Below the pieces are notes generated by a model that did not search any database, was not told where the DNA came from, and saw nothing but the letters and a program-made list of their open reading frames with translations. Below are positions 51,728-61,150 of a DNA stretch of 64,000 bases, piece by piece (the stretch's first letter is position 1; every line of letters starts with the position of its first letter). This DNA is from Chloroflexota bacterium (GTDB lineage: Bacteria > Chloroflexota > Anaerolineae > Anaerolineales > Villigracilaceae), in NCBI GenBank assembly GCA_013388855.1, contig JACAEM010000016.1, forward strand, positions 1 through 64,000, given 5' to 3'. The translations under genes were made by a program, and so were the position numbers.

Positions 51728-53536
51728 ATGGCAAACATGATCCCCCCAAGAAGCAAGATGGATAAAAAATTCACCTGGAACGCCGAAAGTGTCTTTGCGT
51801 CCATCGCTGCATGGGAAAAGGAAGTCAATCAGATCGTCGAAGACATCGCAAATGTGAAACAATATCAAGGGAAACTTGCCGAAAATCCGTCGGTACTGCT
51901 GGATGCCCTGCGCGCGGCGCATGGACTGGTATCGCGCGCGCAGATTGCGTTCATGTATGCAGGCTTCTCCTATGCTGTGGATACGACGAACCAGCAATCG
52001 GCAGGGATGCGTGCCAGAGCGCAGGGCATGTATGGTCAGGTGTTGTCGGCTGTGTCGTTCCTGCAACCTGAGATTCTGGCAATTGGAAAAGAAAAACTCG
52101 ACCAGTGGATGCGGGAAGACTCAAAACTGGAAGTATACAAGCATAGTTTCGAGGATCTCTTCCGCAAGCAGGCACATGTGCGCTCGGCGGAGGTGGAGGA
52201 GTTGCTCGGCTTGGTCAGCGACCCCTTGTCGGGGCCCAGCAATTCGACCAGCATGTTGACCAACGCGGATTTCAAGTTCAAGCCGATCAAGGATGGCAAA
52301 GGAAGGGTCATCGACGTCACGCAGGGAAACTATGACACCCAGTTAATGCACCTGGATGACCGCAAAGCGCGTAGAGCCGCCTATCACTCCTACATGGATA
52401 AATATGTGGAACACAAAAACACGCTGGCGAGCAATCTTGCCCACTCGATCAAGGCAAATGTGTTCTACATGCAGGCACGCAGGCATGAATCCACGCTGGC
52501 GGCCTCGTTGTTTGACCTGAACATTTCGACGGATGTCTTCCACAACCTGATTGACACGTTCAAAAAGAACCTGCCGGTCTGGCATCGCTATTTCGAAATC
52601 AGGCGCAAAGCGCTTGGGTTGAAGAAATTTGCCTATTACGATATGTGGGCGCCCATCGCGAAAAAGAAAGTGAAAGTGCCGTTCGAGAAGGCGGTGGACC
52701 TCATCTGCGAAAGCCTTGCCCCGATGGGCAGGGAATACGTCGAAACAATCCGCAGAGGATGCCTTAAGGATCGCTGGGTGGACGTATATCCGAATCAGGG
52801 GAAGAGCCATGGCGCCTTTTCGTGGGGCTCGCAGGGAACCCATCCCTTCATCATGATGAGTTACACCGACCAAATCACCAGCATGAGCACGCTGGCGCAT
52901 GAACTCGGCCACTCGATGCACTCCTACCTGACCTGGAAGCACCAGCCGTTCGTCTATGCCGATTACTCCCTGTTCGTGGCAGAGGTGGCGTCGAATTTCC
53001 ATCAGGCGATGATGCGCGGACATTTGCTCAACACGATCAAGGACAAAAACTTCCAGTTGGGGTTGATCGAGGAGGCGGTCGGCGGGAATTTCTTCCGGTA
53101 CTTCTTCCAGATGCCGATCCTGGCACGCTTCGAGCTGGAGACCCATCAGCGCGCCGAACGCGGCGAACCGCTCACCGCCGATTCCATGATCGGCCTGATG
53201 GCTGACCTGTTCGCCGAGGGGTTTGGTCCCAACTTTGACATGGACCGGGAGCGCGTCGGTATGACTTGGGCGACGTTCGGTCATCTTTTCTCGGATTACT
53301 ATGTCTATGCCTATGCAACGGGTATTTCTGGCGCCAACGCCCTGGCAGGGCGCATCCTGCGCGGCGAATCCAACGCTGTGGAAGATTATCTCGGCTTCCT
53401 AAAATCCGGCTCATCGGATTATTCGTTGAATGTTCTCAAGAAAGCTGGTGTTGACTTGACCACTCCTAAACCCATCGAGGAGACCTTCGCTGTAATGGAA
53501 AGTTACATTGACCGGCTGGAAAAGTTGATTGGATAG
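51728..53536 (+). CDS. M3-family oligoendopeptidase (PepF-like)
   Basis: Zinc peptidase of 602 aa, probably cytoplasmic. The zinc motif HELGHSMHS lies near residue 395 with the third ligand Glu in FVAEVASNFHQ about 25 residues later. Length and the N-terminal helical region fit oligoendopeptidase F. It degrades small peptides; a role in recycling signal peptides is known for relatives. AAGGATGG lies before the ATG. It is followed by 140 nt of spacer and then the CpXC gene. Confidence 0.94.
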   Translation: MANMIPPRSKMDKKFTWNAESVFASIAAWEKEVNQIVEDIANVKQYQGKLAENPSVLLDALRAAHGLVSRAQIAFMYAGFSYAVDTTNQQSAGMRARAQGMYGQVLSAVSFLQPEILAIGKEKLDQWMREDSKLEVYKHSFEDLFRKQAHVRSAEVEELLGLVSDPLSGPSNSTSMLTNADFKFKPIKDGKGRVIDVTQGNYDTQLMHLDDRKARRAAYHSYMDKYVEHKNTLASNLAHSIKANVFYMQARRHESTLAASLFDLNISTDVFHNLIDTFKKNLPVWHRYFEIRRKALGLKKFAYYDMWAPIAKKKVKVPFEKAVDLICESLAPMGREYVETIRRGCLKDRWVDVYPNQGKSHGAFSWGSQGTHPFIMMSYTDQITSMSTLAHELGHSMHSYLTWKHQPFVYADYSLFVAEVASNFHQAMMRGHLLNTIKDKNFQLGLIEEAVGGNFFRYFFQMPILARFELETHQRAERGEPLTADSMIGLMADLFAEGFGPNFDMDRERVGMTWATFGHLFSDYYVYAYATGISGANALAGRILRGESNAVEDYLGFLKSGSSDYSLNVLKKAGVDLTTPKPIEETFAVMESYIDRLEKLIG

Positions 53537-53678
53537 TTCATCGGTCAAGCAGTCCTGTCGCCCTCCAGCATCGCAGGTATCAAGTTTTATGAGGGCCGGA
53601 GGCTGCTTCAGCGATAAATATCGCATCAGAATGACATAAAATTCGTAAACCTAAAAATCAGAAATTGGAAATCGTAGA

Positions 53679-55037
53679 ATGCCACAAACACAAATCGCCT
53701 GTCCCCGTTGCCGTCAAATGATCACGGCAAATATCGAACAACTCTTTGACGTGACCCAGGATCCGCAAGCCAAGCAGAGATTGCTCGGCGGCGTTTCCAA
53801 TACAGCGCGTTGTCCACATTGTGGGTATCAGGGTCGCCTCGCCACGCCCATCGTATATCACGACAACGAGAAGGAATTGTTGCTGACTTTCTTCCCACCC
53901 GAATTGAATGTTCCGCTCAACGAGCAGGAAAAGGTTATCGGACCACTCATCAAACAGATCACAGACAAACTTCCGCCTGAGAAACGCAAGGGATACCTGC
54001 TTAAACCAACACCGAATCTGTCCTACGAATCGATGATCAAACTGATCCTCGAAAAGGACGGCGTCACACCGGAAATGCTCAAGGAACAACAGGACCGTGT
54101 GGCCATCGTCGAGAGACTGTTGCAGGCCACATCGAGCGATGTCCGCAGCGAGATCATCAAGCAGAATATCAGCCTGTTCGATGAGCAGTTTTTTGCCCTG
54201 TTCAGTCGCCTCGCCCAGAGCGCGGCAGGCAGCGGACAGGAACAGATCGCCCGTGCCATGATCGACATTCAGAAGCAATTGCTCGAAGAGACCGAGTTCG
54301 GACGTCAGCTAAGAGATACCGTCGGTGAAATGGAAGCAGCCACCAAATCCTTGCAGGAGGCGGGACAGGCCCTCACGCGCGAGAAGCTGTTGGACATCGT
54401 GCTGCAATCCCCCACCGATGCGCGGTTAAAGGCATACGTCAGCCTTGCACGCGGCGGCATGGATTATCAGTTTTTCCAGTTGCTCACGGACAGGATCGAA
54501 CGTGCATCCGGGGACGAGAAGGCAAGACTGGAAACAATGCGTGAAAAACTGCTCGATTTCACCAACGAAATCGACAGACAACTCGAGGCGCGCTACAAAC
54601 AGGCGCAGGATTTTGTCGAATCCCTGCTGGCAGAAGAGGACGTTGTGAAGGCTGTCCAGTCCAATTTGGACCGCTTCACGCAGGATGCAGTAGATGTGGT
54701 GAACCAGATGTTGCGCCAGGCGTCCGACAAGAACGATTACACCCGCATGGGTAAACTGCAAAAGATGGTTGAAGTTCTACGGCAGGCTTCCACACCGCCT
54801 GAGGTGGAATTCATCGAACACCTGCTTGACGCGCCGGATGACGCCGCGCTCGAACAGATGCTGGAAGCCAACCAGAATATGCTGAACGACCAGTTCATGC
54901 AAGCGTTGATCGGGCTGGTGGCGCAGGTGGACGAGGCGTCGGCGCAGGGGAACCCCGAAGCCAGGGCGCTCGGCGAAAAACTGAGCCATGTTTACAAAAC
55001 CGCGCTGAAGTTCTCGATGAAAAAGAACATGGGGTAG
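53679..55037 (+). CDS. CpXC-domain protein with long helical tail
   Basis: Protein of 452 aa. The N-terminus has two zinc-type CxxC pairs, CPRC (residues 8-11) and CPHC (about 46-49), enclosing a conserved short region as in CpXC proteins. The rest (about 100-450) is almost wholly alpha-helical and charged, with coiled-coil-like stretches (ERASGDEKARLETMREKLLDF). No catalytic site recognised. Zinc-finger fold at one end and a helical rod at the other suggest a structural or adaptor role. No ribosome binding site is clear, and no neighbour explains the function. It ends 43 nt before the next gene, which is convergent. Confidence 0.8.
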   Translation: MPQTQIACPRCRQMITANIEQLFDVTQDPQAKQRLLGGVSNTARCPHCGYQGRLATPIVYHDNEKELLLTFFPPELNVPLNEQEKVIGPLIKQITDKLPPEKRKGYLLKPTPNLSYESMIKLILEKDGVTPEMLKEQQDRVAIVERLLQATSSDVRSEIIKQNISLFDEQFFALFSRLAQSAAGSGQEQIARAMIDIQKQLLEETEFGRQLRDTVGEMEAATKSLQEAGQALTREKLLDIVLQSPTDARLKAYVSLARGGMDYQFFQLLTDRIERASGDEKARLETMREKLLDFTNEIDRQLEARYKQAQDFVESLLAEEDVVKAVQSNLDRFTQDAVDVVNQMLRQASDKNDYTRMGKLQKMVEVLRQASTPPEVEFIEHLLDAPDDAALEQMLEANQNMLNDQFMQALIGLVAQVDEASAQGNPEARALGEKLSHVYKTALKFSMKKNMG

Positions 55038-55043
55038 AGGAAT

Positions 55044-55082
55044 AAAAAATCCCAAAGGTGTGCAAAGCCTTTGGGTTTTTTA
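55044..55082. terminator. bidirectional intrinsic terminator
   Basis: Arms CCCAAAGG (55051-55058) and CCTTTGGG (55068-55075), flanked by an A-run and T-run (TTTTTTAT), separate the convergent CpXC and PIG-L genes; the leftward stop lies within its right flank. Confidence 0.85.
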
Positions 55083-55895
55083 TCTCAACCCTTCGAACAG
55101 ATCCGATTCTATTGTTCTGCCGCCATTGACTGTGCTAAAAGCACGAAAGAAAGTCCCCTGCATGGCAAGGATCGACACCGCGGCATCTTCATGCATTTCC
55201 GCGAGCGCGCCCAAGGTGGACAATTGGCTTTCATGGCAGCGAATCGCCCTCCAGGCGGTGCTGCAGTATTTCGCCATATCGATGCGGGTGGTGATCATCC
55301 AGTTTTTCCACGCCACTTCGCCGCGCAATTGGTCATCCACTGCAAATGTCATTTCATCCATGAACGGAGCAATGAGGGTGATTAAATCTTCCGAATCAAC
55401 CATGTAATACAGTTTTGAAACCCGATGCGCCGGGAGATGTTCCGGGTCTTCATAACTGGAGTCGGCGGCACAGACAACCGCCGCGTTCGTGAATTGCCCG
55501 ATGGCGATATGATCGGGGTGACCATAGTTTCCGTCGGGAGGGAAGGTCACCACTACCTGCGGTTTGATACGCCGGATGTGTGTGACAATCCTGCCGATGA
55601 TTTCGGCATGGTTTGCCTTATCTACATCGCCGTCGAGATAGCCGAGAAAATAGAGTCCCGTTATGCCGAGTTCTTTTACGGCGTTCTCCAGTTCCCTGGT
55701 GCGGATCTCGCCGAGTCGCTCCAAGCCGGGATTCTGCTCCTCGGGACCGAACCAGCCTCTCTCCCCGCGTGAAGCGCATACGTAATACGTCTCCACCCCT
55801 TCGGCGGAATATTTTGCGAGCGTGCCGCCCATCCCGATCGATTCATCGTCCGGGTGGGCAAAGACGACAAGTAGTTTCAACGGTTCAGCGGTCAT
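55080..55895 (-). CDS. PIG-L/LmbE-family deacetylase
   Basis: Zinc-dependent deacetylase of 271 aa in the PIG-L family. The zinc motif AHPDDE is at residues 13-18 (VVFAHPDDESIGMGG) and the third ligand in YGHPDHIAIG (about residue 132). Relatives remove acetyl groups from GlcNAc-type sugars, as in mycothiol, bacillithiol or glycolipid synthesis; which substrate is unknown. It overlaps the upstream phospholipase-D-like gene by 4 nt (ATGA) and is the last gene of a four-gene leftward operon. Confidence 0.92.
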   Translation of the reverse strand: MTAEPLKLLVVFAHPDDESIGMGGTLAKYSAEGVETYYVCASRGERGWFGPEEQNPGLERLGEIRTRELENAVKELGITGLYFLGYLDGDVDKANHAEIIGRIVTHIRRIKPQVVVTFPPDGNYGHPDHIAIGQFTNAAVVCAADSSYEDPEHLPAHRVSKLYYMVDSEDLITLIAPFMDEMTFAVDDQLRGEVAWKNWMITTRIDMAKYCSTAWRAIRCHESQLSTLGALAEMHEDAAVSILAMQGTFFRAFSTVNGGRTIESDLFEGLR

Positions 55896-57004
55896 TGGTG
55901 CGCCTGTGAGCGGATGCGCTCGAATTCCTGCACAAACTGTCCGGCAATCTCCGCGTTATAAATAATGATGAGATTCTCGTCATTGCTCTCCTCGGCGCTG
56001 CGGGAGAAGTTGTAGGAGCCGAACGCCACGATTTTTTCATCGACGATGAAGACCTTGTGATGCATCTGCCCGTCAATGCCATCGATCAACACATCCACGC
56101 CTTTTTGGCGGAAGGGGTCGAATTCGGTGCCGGTATTGGATGCGATCTGCTCTTCATCCATCACGCCTTTGACATCGAGTCCCGCTTCGTTTTTTTGACG
56201 AATGACTGTGCCCAATTCATTGGAGGTGAAGGAAAACGCAAGGAAATAAATGCTGTCCTCAGCTTGAGTCAACAAAGTACCCAGCGCGTTGAGTACCCCA
56301 TCATCGGGGGAGAAATAAACGTCGACGCGCGTCCCCTTGACCTCCACTGTCGGATTCGGGGTCTGCGGGTCGATGTTGGGTCCGAAGGAATCGTTCTCAA
56401 ACATCTCCTTGAATTCCTGGGAATAATCTTCGGCGATCTTCGCCGATTTGATGCGGATCATGTTGTTGTTGTCGTCATATGCCCCCGAATCGGTGAAGTT
56501 CATCGAACCCAGCCACACCTCGGAACGGTCGATGACGATGAATTTATTGTGCATCAACCCCTGCTGCCCATCTCCGATGACGGGTATCCCCGCCGCAATC
56601 AACGCCTGCGGGTCGGAGCGATCCATATTTGTAGACTCCATCACCACGCGGACGGTCACGCCGCGATCATGCGCACGGATCAGGGCAAAACGCACACTGT
56701 TCAAGCTAATGCTGTACGCGGCGACATCGATGCTCAAGCGCGCCGCGTCGATGGCTTCCACCAACAGACTATCCACGCCGCCTGTTCCTTGTGACGAAAA
56801 TGGGTTGGAAGGGTCGGTAAAGTACAACTCAAACCACGAACCACGCACACCGTAACCAACCTGCAAATCGATGGGTGTCAGCTCGTCGCCGGGCGTCTGG
56901 GTGACTTCAACATCGGAGGGCGGCGTCTGAGTCAACTCCCCGCACGAGACAAGAAGAAGACCGGCAAGAAGAGTGAGTGTCACAAATCGTTGGAGTGGTC
57001 TCAT
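55892..57004 (-). CDS. phospholipase D-like lipoprotein with two HKD motifs
   Basis: Exported lipoprotein of 370 aa. The signal peptide ends in LLVSC (Cys about residue 21). Two HKD half-sites are present: HNKFIVIDRSEVWLGSMNF (about residue 153) and HHKVFIVDEKIVAFGSYNF (about residue 313), each followed by Asn/Ser-rich residues as in active PLD enzymes. It could cleave or transfer phospholipids or other phosphodiesters outside the cell, or act as a nuclease. It starts 8 nt after the transporter stop, with AAGGATAT as ribosome binding site, and overlaps the PIG-L gene. Confidence 0.9.
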   Translation of the reverse strand: MRPLQRFVTLTLLAGLLLVSCGELTQTPPSDVEVTQTPGDELTPIDLQVGYGVRGSWFELYFTDPSNPFSSQGTGGVDSLLVEAIDAARLSIDVAAYSISLNSVRFALIRAHDRGVTVRVVMESTNMDRSDPQALIAAGIPVIGDGQQGLMHNKFIVIDRSEVWLGSMNFTDSGAYDDNNNMIRIKSAKIAEDYSQEFKEMFENDSFGPNIDPQTPNPTVEVKGTRVDVYFSPDDGVLNALGTLLTQAEDSIYFLAFSFTSNELGTVIRQKNEAGLDVKGVMDEEQIASNTGTEFDPFRQKGVDVLIDGIDGQMHHKVFIVDEKIVAFGSYNFSRSAEESNDENLIIIYNAEIAGQFVQEFERIRSQAHQ

Positions 57005-57012
57005 GAATATCC

Positions 57013-59973
57013 TTAATTCGTTTTTTGTTCAATCGCTTCCTTCAGACGTTTACTCAACACCCGAATGACAACAAGGCTCACATCTGGTCGTTCCCGGATC
57101 AAGCCTTCGAAACTTTTCTGGTCGATACAAAGAGTGCGCACGTCACCGGCGGCGATCAACGTGGCGATACGCGGCTCGCGGTTGATGATCGACAATTCGC
57201 CGACATATTCACCCGAAGACCGCCGCGCCACCTCCACCTCATGTCCGTCTTTCATCAGGCATACGCGCACCTCACCGGATATGATAACAAACATTGCGTC
57301 TCCCTGCTCGCCTTCGTAAGCAATCACATCGCCATCTTGAAATGTCTCCTCGGTGGCTATCGAAGCAACCTGTTTCAAATCCGCCGGAGACAGGCTGGCA
57401 AACAACGGCACGCCTTTGAGAAATAAGATCCTGTCCATCAAAGATAAAACAGCAGGAGTATCCATATTCAACTCTCCATGATTCCTGGCAAACGCAGCGC
57501 ATTCGCGGATCCATTCATTGTCATCCGTCAATAAACGTTCCCAATCGATGGGTGAACTCTGTATATGTTCTCCTTCCCATAACTTCATCAGGGGATGGAT
57601 GACATCGCGCCACCTTGCGCTGATCGATTCCAACGCTTCGATAACGTTCGCGCGCTGACTCGCGTCGGATGTTTGCAAATTTTCGATGGTGGTATTCATT
57701 GCACCGCGCTCACCCAACAGACCGATTGCCCTCAACGCCCGCATTCCATGCACGTCGGATTGTTTTTGGAGCGCATCCGCAAGGAGCCTCATCGCTTCAT
57801 TCCCAGACGATGCCTGGACTCCACGCATCAGGGCATTGTATTCCACCGCGCGGGATACCTCCGCACGCGCGAAGGCAAGGATCGGTTTAACTGGCGGCGT
57901 AGACATGTATGCCAGCGCAGTTAAAGTGCCATCTTCCTTTCCCTTTTCGAACAGCGCCGCTAGCAGGGATTCATGTGCGGATGTCCCCATCTGTCCCAAC
58001 AGGTGTGCCAGCGCATTCGTCACAGCCAGATTTTTATCGTCCAACACTTCAAACAGATGAGCCCGGGCGCGGCTCGGATTTACGCTCACAAGCGACCTCG
58101 CGGCGGCGCTCCGAATCGCGGCGGATTCACTCAGGTCATACAACTCCGCGCAGAGAAAGTCGAAGGCTTGCGAGTCACGCCATTCGCCCATCGCATTAAT
58201 GGCATGCAGACGCGCATCAACATCCCCGAACGCGGCGGTCTGCCGCAGATGCGCTTTTGCCCGTTCGTGTTCGGGATCTGCCATCAGGAGGGATACTGCT
58301 GCACGCGTACTGACGCGTGCATCCGGATCATCGAGCAGAGGCGCGAGATATCGCGTCAATCCACGCGATGAAGCGGAGAGAGTTGACAGAGCAGAAACCG
58401 CCTCAAAACGGACATCCGCTTCCGGGTCCGAAAGAGAGGCGGCGATATCCAACAAGGCGGGAGTCGCCTTGGACCGGGATAAGGCGTTGAGGCATGCAGC
58501 GCGTACTTGCGAGTCAACATCGCTCAATCCATCGACAAGGGCATTCGTGGAGTCGGGCAGGGAGAGGTGCCCCAAAATCTCGGCGGCGGCGCGTCGAACG
58601 ATAGGATCGGGGTCGCGCAACCCTGTGAGGGCGGTTTCTACAGCTGCGGCATCTTGATGAAAGCCGCCGAAGGGCTGTTCTTCGCTGTAGAAGAAATGCG
58701 GATGACCTGCATGCAGAGCGTCGATAAGGGCGGTGTTATACCCGCGCCGCGCTCGATGGATGATGTAGAGGCAACATACTGCGGCGATGAGTCCAATAAA
58801 ATACAGTTGCCGAGGTGTCAGTGTTTGTTCACCGATAATGAGTATGCCGCCTGCCATGAACGTTCCTGCCTGCTCCGGGACTCCGCTGATGAACGCACGG
58901 ACCTGGTCGCGCTTTTCAGGCGGCACTACACTGAACATCGCCTGCCACGCCGGGTTACCCACGCCAGAGAGCCAGAGAATTTGCATAAAACGGAATATCA
59001 CAATGAAGGTAAAAACCGGTTTGAGGATCAGCCCGCTGAAGCCGAGGAGATAAACGACCGGTAAGGCGAGGATACACGCCATGATGCCGAAACGGGCAAA
59101 CAATTTGTTCGCAAGGAAGAGGGAGACAAGGAATGCCATGGCTGTGCTGACCCCATTGAACAGACCGAGGAAGGACGCCAGTGCATCTTCACTGAGGTAT
59201 TGTTGCGCCGCGGCACGAGAAAAGGGAAGGGAAAGTGAGAAATAGAGAATGGAAAAAAAGATGGTCGAGAACGCGATCCATGTCATCAGGGTAGAAGTAC
59301 GAACATAATGAAATCCACGCTGCATTTCGCGAAGGAGGGTCGGTTGTCTACGGCGGGATTTCTTTCCGAGGGTGGGTGTGATTTGTACCTGTGCAAGTAA
59401 TGTCCGGCTGAGTGAGAAAGCCAGGATCAACGTTCCCGCCCAGACAAGGAGTAGATTCTCTATTCCGATGAATAAAACAAGCAGCCCCGTGACAAATCCG
59501 CCGATAACCTGTCCCAAAATACACGATGCGTTGAACAACGGGAATAAACGTTTCGCCTGACGCGTATCACAGACTGCGCCTGCCACTCCCCACACGATAA
59601 TGGCGATCAGGATGTTGAGCGCCTCCTTACCCAGCCAGAGCACAGGGTATAACCAGGCGAGTCTCGTCAACAAGGCAAAGCGGGCAAGCACCAGGATACC
59701 GGAAACGAAGAGGGGAATCGCAATATACAGAATCCGTTTAGGGACGCGACTCAGGAGGGCGGTCACGCCGAATGACATGATCATGGAGGTGATACCCAGC
59801 CCCACGAACATATATGGGAGATAGTCCACGCCAAAGCGCGTGAAGAATAGCGTCTCGATACCGGTCCCGCCCAATGCCGCGCCCATCGACGTAAAGAGCA
59901 TCACCCCGATTGTCAGAGAAGCCATGCGGCTTTCACCCGGCTTGATGGAGAGGAACTGCATCAGGCGACTCAT
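57013..59973 (-). CDS. NTT/MFS-like carrier with HEAT repeats and cyclic-nucleotide-binding domain
   Basis: Membrane protein of 986 aa when started at MSRLMQFL (59973), which overlaps the upstream stop by 4 nt; the longer frame lies inside the upstream gene. Residues about 15-420 form 10-12 TM helices resembling the ATP/ADP-translocase (NTT) branch of carriers (GVAGAVCDTRQAKRLFPLFNASCILGQVIGG). Residues about 430-820 are HEAT-type alpha repeats (IVRRAAAEILGHLSLPDSTNAL and similar). Residues about 850-980 are a cNMP-binding domain with the phosphate cassette GELSIINREPRIAT keeping Glu and Arg. cNMP binding may gate the carrier. The substrate is unknown. Confidence 0.9.
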   Translation of the reverse strand: MSRLMQFLSIKPGESRMASLTIGVMLFTSMGAALGGTGIETLFFTRFGVDYLPYMFVGLGITSMIMSFGVTALLSRVPKRILYIAIPLFVSGILVLARFALLTRLAWLYPVLWLGKEALNILIAIIVWGVAGAVCDTRQAKRLFPLFNASCILGQVIGGFVTGLLVLFIGIENLLLVWAGTLILAFSLSRTLLAQVQITPTLGKKSRRRQPTLLREMQRGFHYVRTSTLMTWIAFSTIFFSILYFSLSLPFSRAAAQQYLSEDALASFLGLFNGVSTAMAFLVSLFLANKLFARFGIMACILALPVVYLLGFSGLILKPVFTFIVIFRFMQILWLSGVGNPAWQAMFSVVPPEKRDQVRAFISGVPEQAGTFMAGGILIIGEQTLTPRQLYFIGLIAAVCCLYIIHRARRGYNTALIDALHAGHPHFFYSEEQPFGGFHQDAAAVETALTGLRDPDPIVRRAAAEILGHLSLPDSTNALVDGLSDVDSQVRAACLNALSRSKATPALLDIAASLSDPEADVRFEAVSALSTLSASSRGLTRYLAPLLDDPDARVSTRAAVSLLMADPEHERAKAHLRQTAAFGDVDARLHAINAMGEWRDSQAFDFLCAELYDLSESAAIRSAAARSLVSVNPSRARAHLFEVLDDKNLAVTNALAHLLGQMGTSAHESLLAALFEKGKEDGTLTALAYMSTPPVKPILAFARAEVSRAVEYNALMRGVQASSGNEAMRLLADALQKQSDVHGMRALRAIGLLGERGAMNTTIENLQTSDASQRANVIEALESISARWRDVIHPLMKLWEGEHIQSSPIDWERLLTDDNEWIRECAAFARNHGELNMDTPAVLSLMDRILFLKGVPLFASLSPADLKQVASIATEETFQDGDVIAYEGEQGDAMFVIISGEVRVCLMKDGHEVEVARRSSGEYVGELSIINREPRIATLIAAGDVRTLCIDQKSFEGLIRERPDVSLVVIRVLSKRLKEAIEQKTN

Positions 59974-61070
59974 GGTTGGGAGAATTTCTGTTCGTATTCT
60001 TCCCTGGCAAGGTGGGCGGCCTTTGCGAGCAATTTGTCGTATCGGTTTATCACAATGAAGACCACCCATGCCATGATGCGCCGGATAAATCGCGGGCCGG
60101 AGATCAATCGGATGCGAATACAATCTCGAAAACGGGTTGTGCCATCCGGCATTTCTTCAAAATAGGCAGTATCAGTAAACAATCGCTTCCCATTCTCAAT
60201 GGAATCGACCGTGACGTATTCGAACGGACGCCAATCCAATGCCACTTCGGTGGTGAGTCCTTTGCCATGGGCACAATGATTGCTGGCGCCTTTGCCTGTC
60301 CGCCCCTGCGGTCTATTCCCAACCGACCATTGCACCGTAGGCGCCCAGAGATTCCGTTTGACGGGATCCTGCAACCATTCCCATACCACATACGGCGGGA
60401 CGAAAAAAACGGAACGCAGGATCAAGTCCGCTTCATCATCGGCGATCAGGATGCGGCGTTCGTCGGTAATTTCCGCGTAACGGTCGTGCAAGTCGATGTT
60501 GTATGTCTTGACCTCCCCCAGATGCTCATATTCCTCGATTTGGATATATGCAGTTTCGAGGCGCAGATTGAGGTGATTGAGGCATTTTTCGGTCAACATC
60601 ATGTATGCCCGCCAGGCGGTCTTCTCTGAAATATGATTCTTGGATAAACGATGAAGCAGATTGACATCAGAGCCGATCAGTTCACGGGTATCTGCCACGT
60701 GCTGAATGACGTAATCCCCGTAATGGGCGATGAATTTCAAATCGAGGGAGGGGATGTTCTGGCACGCCGCACAGGTGCAGGTTGTTTTGCGGCGCATGGA
60801 GGTTTGTTTATCGCGAAACATCACATAAACCGACTCCATGAATTCGACCAGCGTTTCGCCGCGCGTCACCCTAGTTTCGTCCGCATAAGCAAAGACTGCA
60901 TCCCCTTCCAGTTTGGAGACGATCATCAATGGACTGAATTTTTCCACCAGTAATTCGAGCAATTCTGTGAGTATTTCGTGCGAATGTTCGAGTTCCGTCT
61001 TCGCGACAAAAGACGTATATCCCGAAATGTCGGCAAGTACCAGGTAACCGTGCTGGGTAATTTTGGACAT
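59970..61070 (-). CDS. class-III-cyclase-like (DUF2652) protein with SRPBCC domain
   Basis: Cytoplasmic protein of 366 aa. The first part resembles a class III nucleotide cyclase catalytic domain: the metal Asp in LVLADISGYTSF (D14) and the second in KLEGDAVFAYAD (D57). A CTCAACQ group follows (about residue 98). The C-terminus (about 200-366) looks like a START/SRPBCC ligand-binding fold (YVVWEWLQDPVKRNLWAPTV). Such DUF2652 proteins are annotated as cyclase-like without proven activity. Its stop overlaps the start of the cNMP-binding carrier gene (ATGA). A TATAAT lies 11 nt before the start and no ribosome binding site is seen. It may make the signal the carrier reads. Confidence 0.85.
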   Translation of the reverse strand: MSKITQHGYLVLADISGYTSFVAKTELEHSHEILTELLELLVEKFSPLMIVSKLEGDAVFAYADETRVTRGETLVEFMESVYVMFRDKQTSMRRKTTCTCAACQNIPSLDLKFIAHYGDYVIQHVADTRELIGSDVNLLHRLSKNHISEKTAWRAYMMLTEKCLNHLNLRLETAYIQIEEYEHLGEVKTYNIDLHDRYAEITDERRILIADDEADLILRSVFFVPPYVVWEWLQDPVKRNLWAPTVQWSVGNRPQGRTGKGASNHCAHGKGLTTEVALDWRPFEYVTVDSIENGKRLFTDTAYFEEMPDGTTRFRDCIRIRLISGPRFIRRIMAWVVFIVINRYDKLLAKAAHLAREEYEQKFSQP

Positions 61071-61081
61071 AACTTGTCGTG

Positions 61082-61087
61082 ATTATA
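61082..61087 (-). promoter_or_regulatory. -10 box of the cyclase-like gene
   Basis: TATAAT on the minus strand ends 11 nt before the ATG at 61070. No ribosome binding site lies between (CACGACAAGTT), which suggests a leader of only a few bases. Confidence 0.5.
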
Positions 61088-61136
61088 CTCCCCACTTCAC
61101 CCACCGTTTCTCATGGGAGAGGGGGGACGCCTCTGC

Positions 61137-61142
61137 TATAAT
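61137..61142 (+). promoter_or_regulatory. -10 box of a probable leaderless murJ mRNA
   Basis: TATAAT ends 8 nt before the GTG start at 61151, and the bases between (CATCCCCC) hold no ribosome binding site. It is back to back with the cyclase-like promoter within 80 nt. Confidence 0.5.
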
Positions 61143-61150
61143 CATCCCCC

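Noticed and set aside
52343-53284. 313-codon antisense frame in the PepF-like gene
   Set aside because: It is complementary to a zinc peptidase with an intact HELGH motif; no promoter or ribosome binding site fits.
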